In this document: in pieces, positions 1-8,740 of the stretch | Layout: every line of letters begins with the position of its first letter | How positions within the stretch are numbered: the first letter of the stretch is position 1 | NCBI GenBank assembly: GCA_937906945.1 | Contig: CALCUE010000031.1 | Location: forward strand, 1-8,928 | Length of the DNA stretch: 8,928 nucleotides | Reading direction: 5' to 3' | DNA from: an uncultured Clostridia bacterium | GTDB lineage: Bacteria > Bacillota > Clostridia > Oscillospirales > Ruminococcaceae | The notes under the pieces: model-generated | Told to the model about the DNA's origin: nothing | The model's database searches: none | The model's input: only the letters and a program-made list of their open reading frames with translations | Position numbers and translations under genes: made by a program

Positions 1-47
1 CAAGGCTTGCTCCCGCAAGCCTTGTCCCCTTTGTCGAAAGGGGACAA
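1..47. repeat. Two adjacent perfect hairpins (palindromic intergenic element, cut by window edge)
   Basis: Positions 1-10 pair perfectly with 15-24 around a TCCC loop. Positions 22-32 pair perfectly with 37-47 around a GTCG loop, so the second hairpin begins inside the 3' arm of the first and the two cannot both be complete. They are followed by AAAGCGGCTGAT. This layout (hairpin, hairpin, then a GATGA-like tail) resembles the element at 8741-8790, so I infer a dispersed palindromic repeat whose left part may lie outside the window. No coding function is visible. It could also be the end of an upstream gene's 3' UTR, but there is no T tract. Confidence 0.5.
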
Positions 48-83
48 AGCGGCTGATCCATACCGAGTGCTTTCTGATATCGA

Positions 84-127
84 CGAAGGCCGTTTAACCG
101 GAAAGATCCGGTCAGAAACGGCCTTCG
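84..127. other. Long inverted repeat upstream of prfC, possible terminator or leader structure
   Basis: Positions 84-95 are the exact reverse complement of 116-127 (12 bp). Inside, ACCGG at 97-101 pairs with CCGGT at 108-112 around an AAAGAT loop. The downstream side has only TTTCCC (128-133), so it is a weak intrinsic terminator at best. It may end a transcript from left of the window, or fold in the prfC leader. The sequence does not decide between these. Confidence 0.4.
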
Positions 128-151
128 TTTCCCGTAAACCTCGCCGCAAAA

Positions 152-181
152 GGCGGCAAAGCCGCCGGTGCTCCCGCACCG
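152..181. other. Tandem GC hairpins just upstream of prfC
   Basis: GGCGGC (152-157) pairs with GCCGCC (161-166) across an AAA loop. CGGTGC (166-171) pairs with GCACCG (176-181) across a TCCC loop. The eight bases GCTCCCGC that form this second loop and its closing pairs (170-177) also occur at 9-16, in the loop of the first hairpin of the window. The pair ends 38 nt before the prfC ribosome binding site. It could be a fragment of the same repeat family or a leader structure. I see no convincing promoter between here and the gene, only an isolated TATAAA at 201-206 without a matching -35. Confidence 0.35.
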
Positions 182-230
182 AAGCGGCAATATCGTAATT
201 TATAAAACACACATTCCACGGAGGATCTTT

Positions 231-1811
231 ATGGCAACTTTGAAAGAAGAAATCGCCCGGCGGCGGACGTTCGCGATCATTTCGCACCCGGACGCCGGTA
301 AAACCACGCTGACGGAAAAATTCCTGCTTTACGGCGGCGCCATTGCCCAGGCCGGTGAGGTCAAGGGCAAACGGGCGAAAGCCGCGACCTCCGACTGGAT
401 GGAGATCGAAAAGCAGAGAGGAATTTCCGTCACCTCCTCCGTCATGCAGTTTCAGCACGACGGCTATTGCATCAACATTCTGGATACCCCCGGACACCAG
501 GACTTTTCCGAGGATACCTACCGGACGCTGATGGCGGCGGATTCCGCCGTCATGGTCATCGACGGCGCCAAAGGCGTTGAGCCCCAGACTCGGAAACTTT
601 TTAAGGTCTGCGCCATGCGCCACATCCCGATCTTCACCTTCATCAACAAGATGGATAGGGAGACCAAGGACCCCTTCGACCTTTGCGAGGAGGTCGAGCG
701 GGAGCTCGGCATCGACACCTATCCCGTCAACTGGCCCATCGGCTGCGGCAAGGAGTTCCAGGGCGTCTATGACCGGGAAAAGAAACACATTCTGTTCTTC
801 GAGAACGAGGGACATTCCAAAAAGGCCGGTTCCGTCGAGGTGGAGCTTTCCGACCCGGCGGTGGCCGATTATATCGGCTCCGCCCGTTGGGAACAGCTTC
901 GGGACGACGTCGAGCTTCTCGGCGCCGGAAGAGATTTTGATATGGAAGCCGTTCGTAACGGCACCTTGAGCCCGGTGTTCTTCGGTTCGGCCCTCATCAA
1001 CTTCGGCGTGGAGCCTTTTCTGGAGGCGTTCCTTCGCATGACGACGGCGCCTTTGTCCCGTGTTTCCGACGAGGGCGAAGTCGACGTCTTCTCCGAGGAT
1101 TTTTCCGCCTTCGTCTTCAAAATCCAGGCCAACATGAATAAAGCCCATCGGGACCGCCTTGCCTTCATGCGCATCTGTTCCGGCAAGTTCGAGCGGGATA
1201 GTGAAGTCTATCATGTGCAGGGCGAACGTAAAATGCGCCTTGCCCAGCCGCAGCAGATCATGGCCGCCGAGCGGGAGATCGTTGAGGAGGCCTATGCCGG
1301 CGACATCATCGGCGTTTTCGATCCCGGCGTTTTCTCCATCGGCGACACCATCACCGTGCCGGGCAAAAAATTCCGCTATTCCGGCATCCCCACCTTCGAG
1401 CCGGAGCATTTCATGACCGTCCGTCCCAAGGACACCATGAAGCGGAAGCAGTTCATCAAGGGCATCGAGCAGATCGCCCAGGAGGGCGCCATCCAGATCT
1501 TCAAAATTCCCCATCTCGGGATGGAGGAGGCCATCATCGGCGTCGTCGGCACCCTGCAGTTCGACGTGTTCCGCTACCGGATGCAGAACGAATACGGCGT
1601 GGAGCTCGTCATGACGAGCCTTCCCTATGAGCACCTGCGGTTCATCCTCGAATCGCCGGTGGAGCCCAAGGACCTCGACCTTGCCAACGGGTGCAAGATT
1701 TTGGAGGATTACCGCGGCCACCACGTTCTCGTTTTCAGCGGCATCTGGGCGCTCAACTATATCGAGAAACAGAACCCCGGGTTGGTGCTTTCTGACGAAC
1801 TGAGAGTATAA
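231..1811 (+). CDS. prfC: Peptide chain release factor 3 (RF3)
   Basis: RF3 is a cytoplasmic translational GTPase that speeds removal of RF1/RF2 from the ribosome after peptide release. The ATG at 231 is chosen because GGAGG (220-224) lies 6 nt upstream; the reading frame stays open back to an ATG at 168, but that lies in a hairpin and has no ribosome binding site. The product has 526 aa, close to the 529 aa of the E. coli protein. Visible motifs are the P-loop SHPDAGKTT (residues 18-26), the switch I region RGISVTSS (63-70), DTPGHQDF (85-92), NKMD for guanine recognition (139-142) and SAL (253-255). Domain II, then the RF3-specific C-terminal domain (from about 390, containing EAIIGVVGTLQFDVF), complete the fold. 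No frameshift or missing GTPase residue is seen. It is the first gene of a rightward unit with rsmG, 64 nt downstream. Confidence 0.97.
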   Translation: MATLKEEIARRRTFAIISHPDAGKTTLTEKFLLYGGAIAQAGEVKGKRAKAATSDWMEIEKQRGISVTSSVMQFQHDGYCINILDTPGHQDFSEDTYRTLMAADSAVMVIDGAKGVEPQTRKLFKVCAMRHIPIFTFINKMDRETKDPFDLCEEVERELGIDTYPVNWPIGCGKEFQGVYDREKKHILFFENEGHSKKAGSVEVELSDPAVADYIGSARWEQLRDDVELLGAGRDFDMEAVRNGTLSPVFFGSALINFGVEPFLEAFLRMTTAPLSRVSDEGEVDVFSEDFSAFVFKIQANMNKAHRDRLAFMRICSGKFERDSEVYHVQGERKMRLAQPQQIMAAEREIVEEAYAGDIIGVFDPGVFSIGDTITVPGKKFRYSGIPTFEPEHFMTVRPKDTMKRKQFIKGIEQIAQEGAIQIFKIPHLGMEEAIIGVVGTLQFDVFRYRMQNEYGVELVMTSLPYEHLRFILESPVEPKDLDLANGCKILEDYRGHHVLVFSGIWALNYIEKQNPGLVLSDELRV

Positions 1812-1835
1812 TTAAAAGGCATTTATACAAACTGT

Positions 1836-1844
1836 TGATAAAAT
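1836..1844 (+). promoter_or_regulatory. Possible extended -10 promoter for rsmG
   Basis: In the 64-nt prfC-rsmG gap, TGATAAAAT reads as an extended -10 (TG, one base, TAAAAT at 1839-1844). No good -35 is found at 16-18 nt upstream. A start near 1851 would leave a leader of about 25 nt before the rsmG ATG. It may give rsmG a secondary promoter, but short AT-rich matches like this arise by chance. Confidence 0.25.
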
Positions 1845-1875
1845 CGGGTGTTTTGACCGGAAAAAGGACTTTTTT

Positions 1876-2586
1876 ATGATCACCGACATTCTGAAACCGA
1901 ATCTTGACGAATACGCCGTGCCCCTTTCGGAAGAGCAGCTTTCGCGGCTGGAACGCTACGCCGCTCTTTTGCGGGAATGGAACGAAAAAATGAACCTCAC
2001 CGCCATCACCGACGACGAGGGCATCGCCATGAAGCATTTCCTCGACTGCCTCGCCTTTTTGCGGCAGGTGGAGGTGCCGCAGGGCGCCAAAGTCGCCGAC
2101 GTCGGCACCGGCGCCGGGTTTCCCGGCGTGGTGCTCAAAATCGCGCGGCCGGATATCGACCTCGTGCTCATCGACAGCCTTCAAAAGCGGCTGACCTTTT
2201 TGGAAACGGTCCTTTCGGACCTCGGCCTTTCGGCGAAGCTCGTCCATGCCAGAGCGGAGGACGCCGGTCACGACAAGGCTCTGCGGGAACGGTTCGACCT
2301 CGTGACGGCAAGAGCCGTCGCCAACCTTTCGGTGCTTTCGGAATACTGCCTTCCCCTTTGCAAAGTCGGCGGCGTTTTCGCCCCGATGAAAACGGCGGAA
2401 GTCGAAAACGAGGTCGAGGAAGCGAAGACCGCTTTTTCGATCCTCGGCGGCGAAGTTTCCGCTGTTTCACTCTATGAACTGCCGGTGGCCGGTGGTCGGG
2501 GGATCGTCACCGTCAAAAAGACGAAACCGACCCCGCCGAAATATCCCCGTCAGCGGGTCAAACTTTCGGAAAAACCGCTGAAATAA
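1876..2586 (+). CDS. rsmG: 16S rRNA (guanine(527)-N(7))-methyltransferase RsmG
   Basis: RsmG (GidB) uses S-adenosylmethionine to methylate N7 of G527 in the 530 loop of 16S rRNA; loss of it is known to give low-level streptomycin resistance in several bacteria. The ATG at 1876 is preceded by AAAGG (1863-1867) at 8 nt. The 236-aa product is normal in length. Visible family marks are NLTAITD near residue 38, the SAM-binding glycine-rich DVGTGAGFPG (75-84), the acidic end of the second strand (LVLIDSLQKR), RAVA (146-149) and the basic C-terminus PPKYPRQRVKLSEKPL. In many bacteria rsmG sits beside mnmE/mnmG near the origin; here it follows prfC, and neither mnm gene is in view. It runs on to the next gene with a 25-nt gap, so the two are probably cotranscribed. 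Confidence 0.96.
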   Translation: MITDILKPNLDEYAVPLSEEQLSRLERYAALLREWNEKMNLTAITDDEGIAMKHFLDCLAFLRQVEVPQGAKVADVGTGAGFPGVVLKIARPDIDLVLIDSLQKRLTFLETVLSDLGLSAKLVHARAEDAGHDKALRERFDLVTARAVANLSVLSEYCLPLCKVGGVFAPMKTAEVENEVEEAKTAFSILGGEVSAVSLYELPVAGGRGIVTVKKTKPTPPKYPRQRVKLSEKPLK

Positions 2587-2595
2587 GCCAAAACG

Positions 2596-2607
2596 AAAGG
2601 GGGAAGG
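2596..2607 (+). promoter_or_regulatory. Purine-rich ribosome binding site that supports a TTG start
   Basis: AAAGGGGGAAGG lies 4 nt before the TTG at 2612; the AAAGGGGG core (2596-2603) ends 8 nt before it. The next in-frame ATG (2697) is Met29, inside the first predicted membrane helix and without such a site. This site therefore decides the start in favour of TTG. Confidence 0.7.
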
Positions 2608-2611
2608 CTTT

Positions 2612-3319
2612 TTGCCGTCTCCAACCCAAAAAATCGTTGTTTCATCGGAACTTGCCTACGTTCTGGTCAACGTTCTTCTTTCCTTTGCCATCGCCATGGT
2701 CACGACCACCGATTTTGGTGTCTCCATGGTAGTCGCTCCGGCCTATATTCTGAGCCTCAAAGTGCCGTTCCTCACCTTCGGCCAGGCGGAATACGTCATC
2801 CAGGGCCTTCTTTTCCTGACGCTCTGTCTGATACTGAAAAAGATCCGGCTGCTCTATTTCTTCTCGTTCAGTACCTGCCTTTTCTACGGGGCGCTGTTGG
2901 ATTTCTGGCGGACGGTCATTCCGGTTTTTAACCCCGACGTTTTCACGCCGGGAAGCCTTTCCCTTCCCGTTCGGATCGTCTTTTTCGTCATCGGAACGAC
3001 CCTTTCCACCATCTCCATCGCCCTCGTGTTCCGGATCTATATATATCCGCAGGTTTATGAGTTTTTCGTCATGGGCGTTTCCGCCAAGTTCGGGATCGAG
3101 ACCGGCAAGGTCAAGATCGTCTATGACGTCGTGAGCCTGAGCCTCGCCGTCGCCATGACCCTCCTCTTTTTCGGACGGTTCGAGGGCATCGGCATCGGCA
3201 CCGTCGTTTCGACGGCGGTCAACGGGCAAATGATCCGCTTCTTCGGAAACTGGATGGACAAACATTTTGAGATCAAACCGTCGTTCCCGAAGTTCGCCGA
3301 GCTTTTCTCCTATCAATGA
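2612..3319 (+). CDS. DUF6198 / YczE-YitT-like integral membrane protein, function unknown
   Basis: This 235-aa polytopic membrane protein begins at TTG (2612), the codon directly behind a strong purine-rich ribosome binding site. Hydrophobic stretches lie at about residues 12-32, 36-50, 58-76, 80-100, 118-143 and 170-190, followed by the glycine-rich GIGIGTVVSTAVNGQMIRFFG (about 193-213) and a short soluble tail. That last motif, plus the early TDFGVS segment with few charges, is what I associate with the DUF6198 group of YczE/YitT-like proteins, common in Clostridia and without a proven function. The family call is from memory of the pattern and could be off at the subfamily level. It is the last gene of the prfC-rsmG unit, 25 nt after rsmG, and its stop codon abuts the terminator. 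Nothing links it mechanistically to translation. Confidence 0.75.
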   Translation: MPSPTQKIVVSSELAYVLVNVLLSFAIAMVTTTDFGVSMVVAPAYILSLKVPFLTFGQAEYVIQGLLFLTLCLILKKIRLLYFFSFSTCLFYGALLDFWRTVIPVFNPDVFTPGSLSLPVRIVFFVIGTTLSTISIALVFRIYIYPQVYEFFVMGVSAKFGIETGKVKIVYDVVSLSLAVAMTLLFFGRFEGIGIGTVVSTAVNGQMIRFFGNWMDKHFEIKPSFPKFAELFSYQ

Positions 3320-3349
3320 AAAAAGCCCTCCCGAAAGGAGGGCTTTTTT
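3319..3349 (+). terminator. Strong intrinsic terminator ending the prfC-rsmG-DUF6198 unit
   Basis: GCCCTCC (3325-3331) pairs with GGAGGGC (3337-3343) around a five-base loop. The stem is flanked by six A (3319-3324) and six T (3344-3349), so the stem can extend and the site can also stop leftward transcription. It begins on the last base of the membrane protein's TGA stop. Confidence 0.95.
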
Positions 3350-3632
3350 GCTGTCCGTTTTCGGAAAACAGCTGTGTATATACAGAGTTCAGACCCTTTA
3401 TCCTTTCAATCTTTTATCGCTTTAGGACGTTAAAATTTCCGCATGGATAAGCCAAAATTTTTAATTTTTCCGAAAATTTCTCAAAAAAATTATATACATT
3501 TTTTATTCATTTATGCAAAAATCGGGCAAAATAATGAATAAAACCGGCGGTCGGTTTTTATGGATTTTCATTTTTGTGCACTTTAAATAAGTTTCGGCAA
3601 GATATTTTGGCTGTTTTCTATGATTTGCCCTC
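3350..3632. other. AT-rich noncoding stretch, no protein gene seen
   Basis: This stretch is markedly richer in A and T than the coding DNA around it and has no ORF with a ribosome binding site and recognisable product. It contains long A and T runs (roughly 3430-3515) and a pair of overlapping hairpins at 3501-3559, annotated separately. It ends at the promoter of the 58-codon gene, where the AT-rich DNA could act as an upstream promoter element. A small RNA gene is possible, but I could not find a convincing promoter for one. Confidence 0.5.
3501..3559 (+). other. Two mutually exclusive hairpins, the second terminator-like
   Basis: TTTTATTCATT (3501-3511) is the exact reverse complement of 3533-3543, with TGC (3514-3516) and GCA (3526-3528) pairing inside. 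AAAACCG (3540-3546) pairs with CGGTTTT (3552-3558) around GCGGT and ends in five T (3555-3559). Bases 3540-3543 are needed by both stems, so only one can form fully, which is the geometry of an attenuator. The second stem has just seven pairs, four of them A-T, so any terminator would be weak. No upstream promoter is clear. Confidence 0.35.
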
Positions 3633-3661
3633 TTGATTTGCAGGAAGACTTGCGTTATACT
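3633..3661 (+). promoter_or_regulatory. Sigma-A type promoter of the 58-codon gene
   Basis: A -35 box TTGATT (3633-3638) and a -10 box TATACT (3656-3661) are separated by exactly 17 nt. Transcription would begin near 3668, giving a leader of about 70 nt. The octamer TGATTTGC occurs at 3621-3628 and again at 3634-3641, 13 nt apart, with the second copy over the -35 box. This could be a repressor site or chance. AT-rich DNA lies upstream. Confidence 0.75.
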
Positions 3662-3689
3662 GTCCATCGTTGACAGACAGAAAAACAAA

Positions 3690-3705
3690 GACGCCGTCGG
3701 GCGTC
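3690..3705 (+). other. Short hairpin in the leader of the 58-codon gene
   Basis: GACGCC (3690-3695) pairs with GGCGTC (3700-3705) around a GTCG loop, about 22 nt after the predicted transcription start and well before the ribosome binding site. It may protect the 5' end of the mRNA. It does not cover the start site. Confidence 0.45.
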
Positions 3706-3738
3706 ACACCGAGAAAAAGAAAGAGAGGAATGTTCGTT

Positions 3739-3915
3739 ATGTTCGATTTCGCTTCCATGAAAAATTATTACAGCCAGCCCCAGACCAATATTGACCGTTG
3801 GATGAGGGACGAAAACGTCGCTTTCTGCGAAGATTCCGGCGCTTTCCACAACGAAAAGAAAGAATCCGGCGTTCGCCGCATCCTTTCCCTCGTTCTTTCC
3901 GCCATTGTGAAATAA
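3739..3915 (+). CDS. Small protein of 58 aa, not recognised
   Basis: I do not recognise this protein. The ATG at 3739 is chosen because AGAGGA (3724-3729) lies 9 nt upstream. An in-frame ATG at 3730 touches that site, and the far upstream one at 3670 would sit on the predicted transcription start. The product starts MFDFASMKNYY, has an acidic middle with one Cys (FCEDSGAF), and ends in GVRRILSLVLSAIVK, which would form a short amphipathic helix with a basic face. No signal peptide or full membrane span is seen. The unit is self-contained: near-consensus promoter, leader hairpin, ORF, then a strong terminator 14 nt after the stop. That packaging suggests a real, well-transcribed gene rather than a chance ORF. 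Alternatives are a short membrane-associated or stress peptide, or an sRNA whose ORF is incidental. Confidence 0.6.
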   Translation: MFDFASMKNYYSQPQTNIDRWMRDENVAFCEDSGAFHNEKKESGVRRILSLVLSAIVK

Positions 3916-3928
3916 GTCACTTGAGCAT

Positions 3929-3968
3929 AAAAAAAGAGCTTCGGCCATTTGGCCGGAGCTCTTTTTTT
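3929..3968. terminator. Strong two-way intrinsic terminator between convergent genes
   Basis: AGAGCT (3935-3940) pairs with AGCTCT (3957-3962) and TCGGCC (3941-3946) with GGCCGG (3951-3956, one T-G wobble), around an ATTT loop. Seven A precede the stem and seven T follow it, so both strands give a stem plus a U tract. It ends the 58-codon gene rightward. It is also the first good terminator met by leftward transcription from the fhs unit, about 190 nt past the stop of the GG-leader ORF. Confidence 0.93.
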
Positions 3969-4157
3969 ATCCGATAGTGTCCACGGTACAAGGACAGATG
4001 CACAGGAAGAAAGAACCTTTTGCAAGTTTTCTTTTGAATGAAATTCATTTTTGGCGGGACAAAGGGGGTCCTTTCCGGGCCTTTGGATTTTTCCTGCATT
4101 TTTCCCTTTTTTCGGCGGCAATCTTTTCCGGACCGCCGGTTTTCCCTGTCCGCTTTT

Positions 4158-4388
4158 TCAATCCATGGACGGAATGATGTTGCAGTCGGGATTCTGGTCG
4201 GAATGGGCCAGCGCCCAGTTGCGCAGGGTAAGACCGCCGGCGCTCATCAGCTCTTCCACCAGCGACCGTTCCGGGAAAAGCCCGATCCGATGCAAAAGAA
4301 AAAGGCAGGTATCAACGTCCATCTGACCGCCGGATACGGCGGCGAGTTCCCGCTCCGGGATCTCGTTTTCCGGTTTTTTCGTTTCCAT
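4158..4388 (-). CDS. Small protein with a double-glycine (bacteriocin/Nif11-type) leader
   Basis: This 76-aa ORF directly follows fhs on the same strand with a 12-nt gap; its AAGGAG site (4395-4400) abuts the fhs stop codon and sits 6 nt before the ATG. Residues 1-21 end in IPERELAAVSGG, matching the double-glycine leader pattern: hydrophobic at -12, Glu-Leu at -8/-7, Val at -4, Gly-Gly at -2/-1. C39-peptidase ABC exporters cut such leaders. The remaining 55 residues start QMDVDTCLFLLHRIG and hold two Cys (residues 27 and 70 or so), a hydrophobic stretch and a polar end. I do not recognise the core. No C39 transporter, modification enzyme or immunity gene is in the window, so secretion and peptide function are inference. 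It could equally be a small regulatory protein with a chance GG motif. Confidence 0.7.
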   Translation of the reverse strand: METKKPENEIPERELAAVSGGQMDVDTCLFLLHRIGLFPERSLVEELMSAGGLTLRNWALAHSDQNPDCNIIPSMD

Positions 4389-4400
4389 AAGGTTCTCCTT

Positions 4401-6077
4401 TCAGAAAAGTCCGGTGATCTTTCCGTTTTCGTCAACGTCGATGCGTTCCGCCGCCGGGGATTTCGGAAGACCGGGCATGGTGAGGATGTCGCCGGTCAGA
4501 ACAACGAGAAAACCGGCGCCGGCGGAGATTTTGACGTTTTTAACGGTGACGGTGAAATGTTCCGGCGCGCCGAGCTTTGTCGGGTCGTCGGAAAAGCTGT
4601 ACTGCGTTTTGGCAATGCAGACCGGCACGTTGTCAAAGCCGAGCTTGGTGAGCGCCTCGATCTGCTTTTTGGCCGCCGGAAGAACGGTGATCCCGTCGCC
4701 GCCATAGATCTTTTTGACAACGGCTTCGATCTTTTCCTCGATGGTGCCGGAAAGGTCGTAGGAGAAGGTGAAATCGCCTTTTTCCTCCTCGCAGAGGCGG
4801 ACGACCTCTTTGGCGAGTTCCACACCGCCTTTGCCGCCGTCGGCCCAGACGGTGGAAAGGACGGCGTTGACGCCGAGCTCTTTACATTTTTCCATAAGGA
4901 AGGCCACTTCCGCGTCGGTGTCGGTGGGACAACGGTTCAAAGCGACGACGCAGGGCAGTTTATAGACGTTCTTGATGTTGGAAACGTGGCGCAGAAGGTT
5001 CGGGATGCCCTTTTCGAGTGCGCCGAGGTCCTCGGTGGCGAGGGATTTTTTATCGAGGCCGCCGTGCATTTTAAGGGCGCGGATGGTGGCGACGATGACC
5101 ACGGCGTCGGGGGTCAGTCCCGCCATGCGGCACTTGATGTCGAGGAATTTTTCCGCGCCGAGGTCCGCGCCGAAACCGGCCTCGGTGATGGTGTAATCGC
5201 CCATTTTGAGCGCCATACGGGTGGCGATGACGGAGTTGCAGCCGTGGGCGATGTTGGCGAAAGGTCCGCCGTGCACGAACGCCGGCGTGCCCTCGAGGGT
5301 CTGGACAAGGTTCGGCTTCAAAGCGTCCTTCAAAAGGGCGGTCATGGCGCCGACGGCTTTGAGATCGCCGGCGGTGACCGGTTTGTCGTCATAGGTGTAG
5401 CCGACAATGATCCGGGAGAGACGCTCTTTGAGGTCGGTGATGGAGGAAGCGAGGCAGAAAACGGCCATGATCTCGCTCGCGACGGTGATGTCAAAGCCGT
5501 CCTCACGGGGAACGCCGTTGGTCTTTCCGCCGAGACCATCGACCACGAAGCGAAGCTGACGGTCGTTCATATCGACGCAGCGTTTCCAGGTCACTTTGCG
5601 CACGTCGATGCCGAGCTCGTTGCCCTGCTGGATGTGGTTATCGAGCATGGCGGCCAGAAGGTTGTTGGCCGCGCCGATGGCGTGGAAGTCGCCGGTAAAA
5701 TGGAGGTTGATGTCCTCCATGGGGACGACCTGGGCGTAGCCGCCGCCGGCGGCGCCGCCTTTTACGCCGAAAACCGGGCCGAGGGACGGTTCCCGCAAAG
5801 CGACGGTGACGTCTTTCCCGATGAGGGAAAGACCGTCCGCCAGACCGATGGTCGTGGTGGTCTTACCTTCTCCCGCCGGAGTCGGAGAGATGGCGGTGAC
5901 CAAAACCAGTTTTCCGTTGGGGCGGTCGCTTTCGCTGAGAAGGGAAAGGTCGATCTTCGCCTTATATTTTCCGTAGGGTTCGATGTATTTTTCATCGACA
6001 TGGGCGCGGCGCGCGATTTCGGTGATGGGTTTCATCCGGCACTGCTGCGCGATTTCGATATCGGTCAGATACGCCAT
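4401..6077 (-). CDS. fhs: Formate-tetrahydrofolate ligase
   Basis: Fhs joins formate to tetrahydrofolate at the cost of ATP, giving 10-formyl-THF. This feeds purine and formyl-Met synthesis or, in acetogens, the methyl branch of the Wood-Ljungdahl pathway. The 558-aa product has the family's usual length. Visible marks are the P-loop TPAGEGKT (residues 66-73), RE at 95-96, the signature GVKGGAAGGGY (104-114), FTGDFHAI, and the second signature VATIRALKMHGG in the middle of the protein. The ATG at 6077 has AAGGAGG (6086-6092) 8 nt upstream. It starts a leftward unit under the promoter at 6121-6149, with a GG-leader ORF behind it. No folD, fchA or other pathway gene is present, so the window does not tell whether the host is an acetogen. 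A long ORF on the opposite strand is a GC-rich shadow. Confidence 0.98.
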   Translation of the reverse strand: MAYLTDIEIAQQCRMKPITEIARRAHVDEKYIEPYGKYKAKIDLSLLSESDRPNGKLVLVTAISPTPAGEGKTTTTIGLADGLSLIGKDVTVALREPSLGPVFGVKGGAAGGGYAQVVPMEDINLHFTGDFHAIGAANNLLAAMLDNHIQQGNELGIDVRKVTWKRCVDMNDRQLRFVVDGLGGKTNGVPREDGFDITVASEIMAVFCLASSITDLKERLSRIIVGYTYDDKPVTAGDLKAVGAMTALLKDALKPNLVQTLEGTPAFVHGGPFANIAHGCNSVIATRMALKMGDYTITEAGFGADLGAEKFLDIKCRMAGLTPDAVVIVATIRALKMHGGLDKKSLATEDLGALEKGIPNLLRHVSNIKNVYKLPCVVALNRCPTDTDAEVAFLMEKCKELGVNAVLSTVWADGGKGGVELAKEVVRLCEEEKGDFTFSYDLSGTIEEKIEAVVKKIYGGDGITVLPAAKKQIEALTKLGFDNVPVCIAKTQYSFSDDPTKLGAPEHFTVTVKNVKISAGAGFLVVLTGDILTMPGLPKSPAAERIDVDENGKITGLF

Positions 6078-6120
6078 AAAAAATTCCTCCTTTTCCGGTC
6101 GGTTTTAAGTGATTAGATTC

Positions 6121-6149
6121 ATCATACCACCGGAAAAGGGGAATGTAAA
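6121..6149 (-). promoter_or_regulatory. fhs: Extended -10 promoter driving fhs leftward
   Basis: Read on the minus strand, -35 TTTACA (6149-6144) and -10 TATGAT (6126-6121) are 17 nt apart, and TGG immediately before the -10 makes it an extended -10. Transcription would begin near 6114, leaving a leader of about 37 nt before the fhs start. The same 167-nt gap must serve the divergent ATPase gene, for which I see no equally good rightward promoter. Confidence 0.75.
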
Positions 6150-6244
6150 GGGAAAAAAGTCCCCGTGAAAAAAATCGGACGCATATCCGCTTCCCGTGGA
6201 GCATAGGTTTCTTTATCGGAAAACGGCGAAGGGGGCGGATTTTT

Positions 6245-8740
<2,496 letters not shown>

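Noticed and set aside
7..198. 63-codon ORF in the leader region
   Set aside because: No ribosome binding site; it runs through several hairpins and encodes an arginine- and serine-rich sequence typical of GC-rich noncoding DNA.
168..230. Upstream in-frame ATG (168) extending prfC by 21 residues
   Set aside because: It lies in a hairpin, has no ribosome binding site, and the extra residues do not resemble RF3; ATG at 231 has GGAGG at 6 nt.
2642..3316. 224-codon minus-strand ORF opposite the DUF6198-like gene
   Set aside because: A charged, low-complexity translation antisense to a clear membrane protein that has its own ribosome binding site.
3670..3738. Longer form of the 58-aa protein starting at 3670
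   Set aside because: That ATG coincides with the predicted transcription start and has no ribosome binding site, and the added residues are translated from the leader hairpin.
3977..4177. 66-codon GTG-initiated ORF and minus-strand ORFs across 3768-4121
   Set aside because: No ribosome binding sites; the minus-strand ones read through the strong terminator stem, and none resembles a protein family.
4038..6116. 692-codon plus-strand ORF opposite fhs
   Set aside because: It is the antisense shadow of fhs, long only because of GC-rich codon bias; the translation is Gly/Asp/Val-rich and matches no family.
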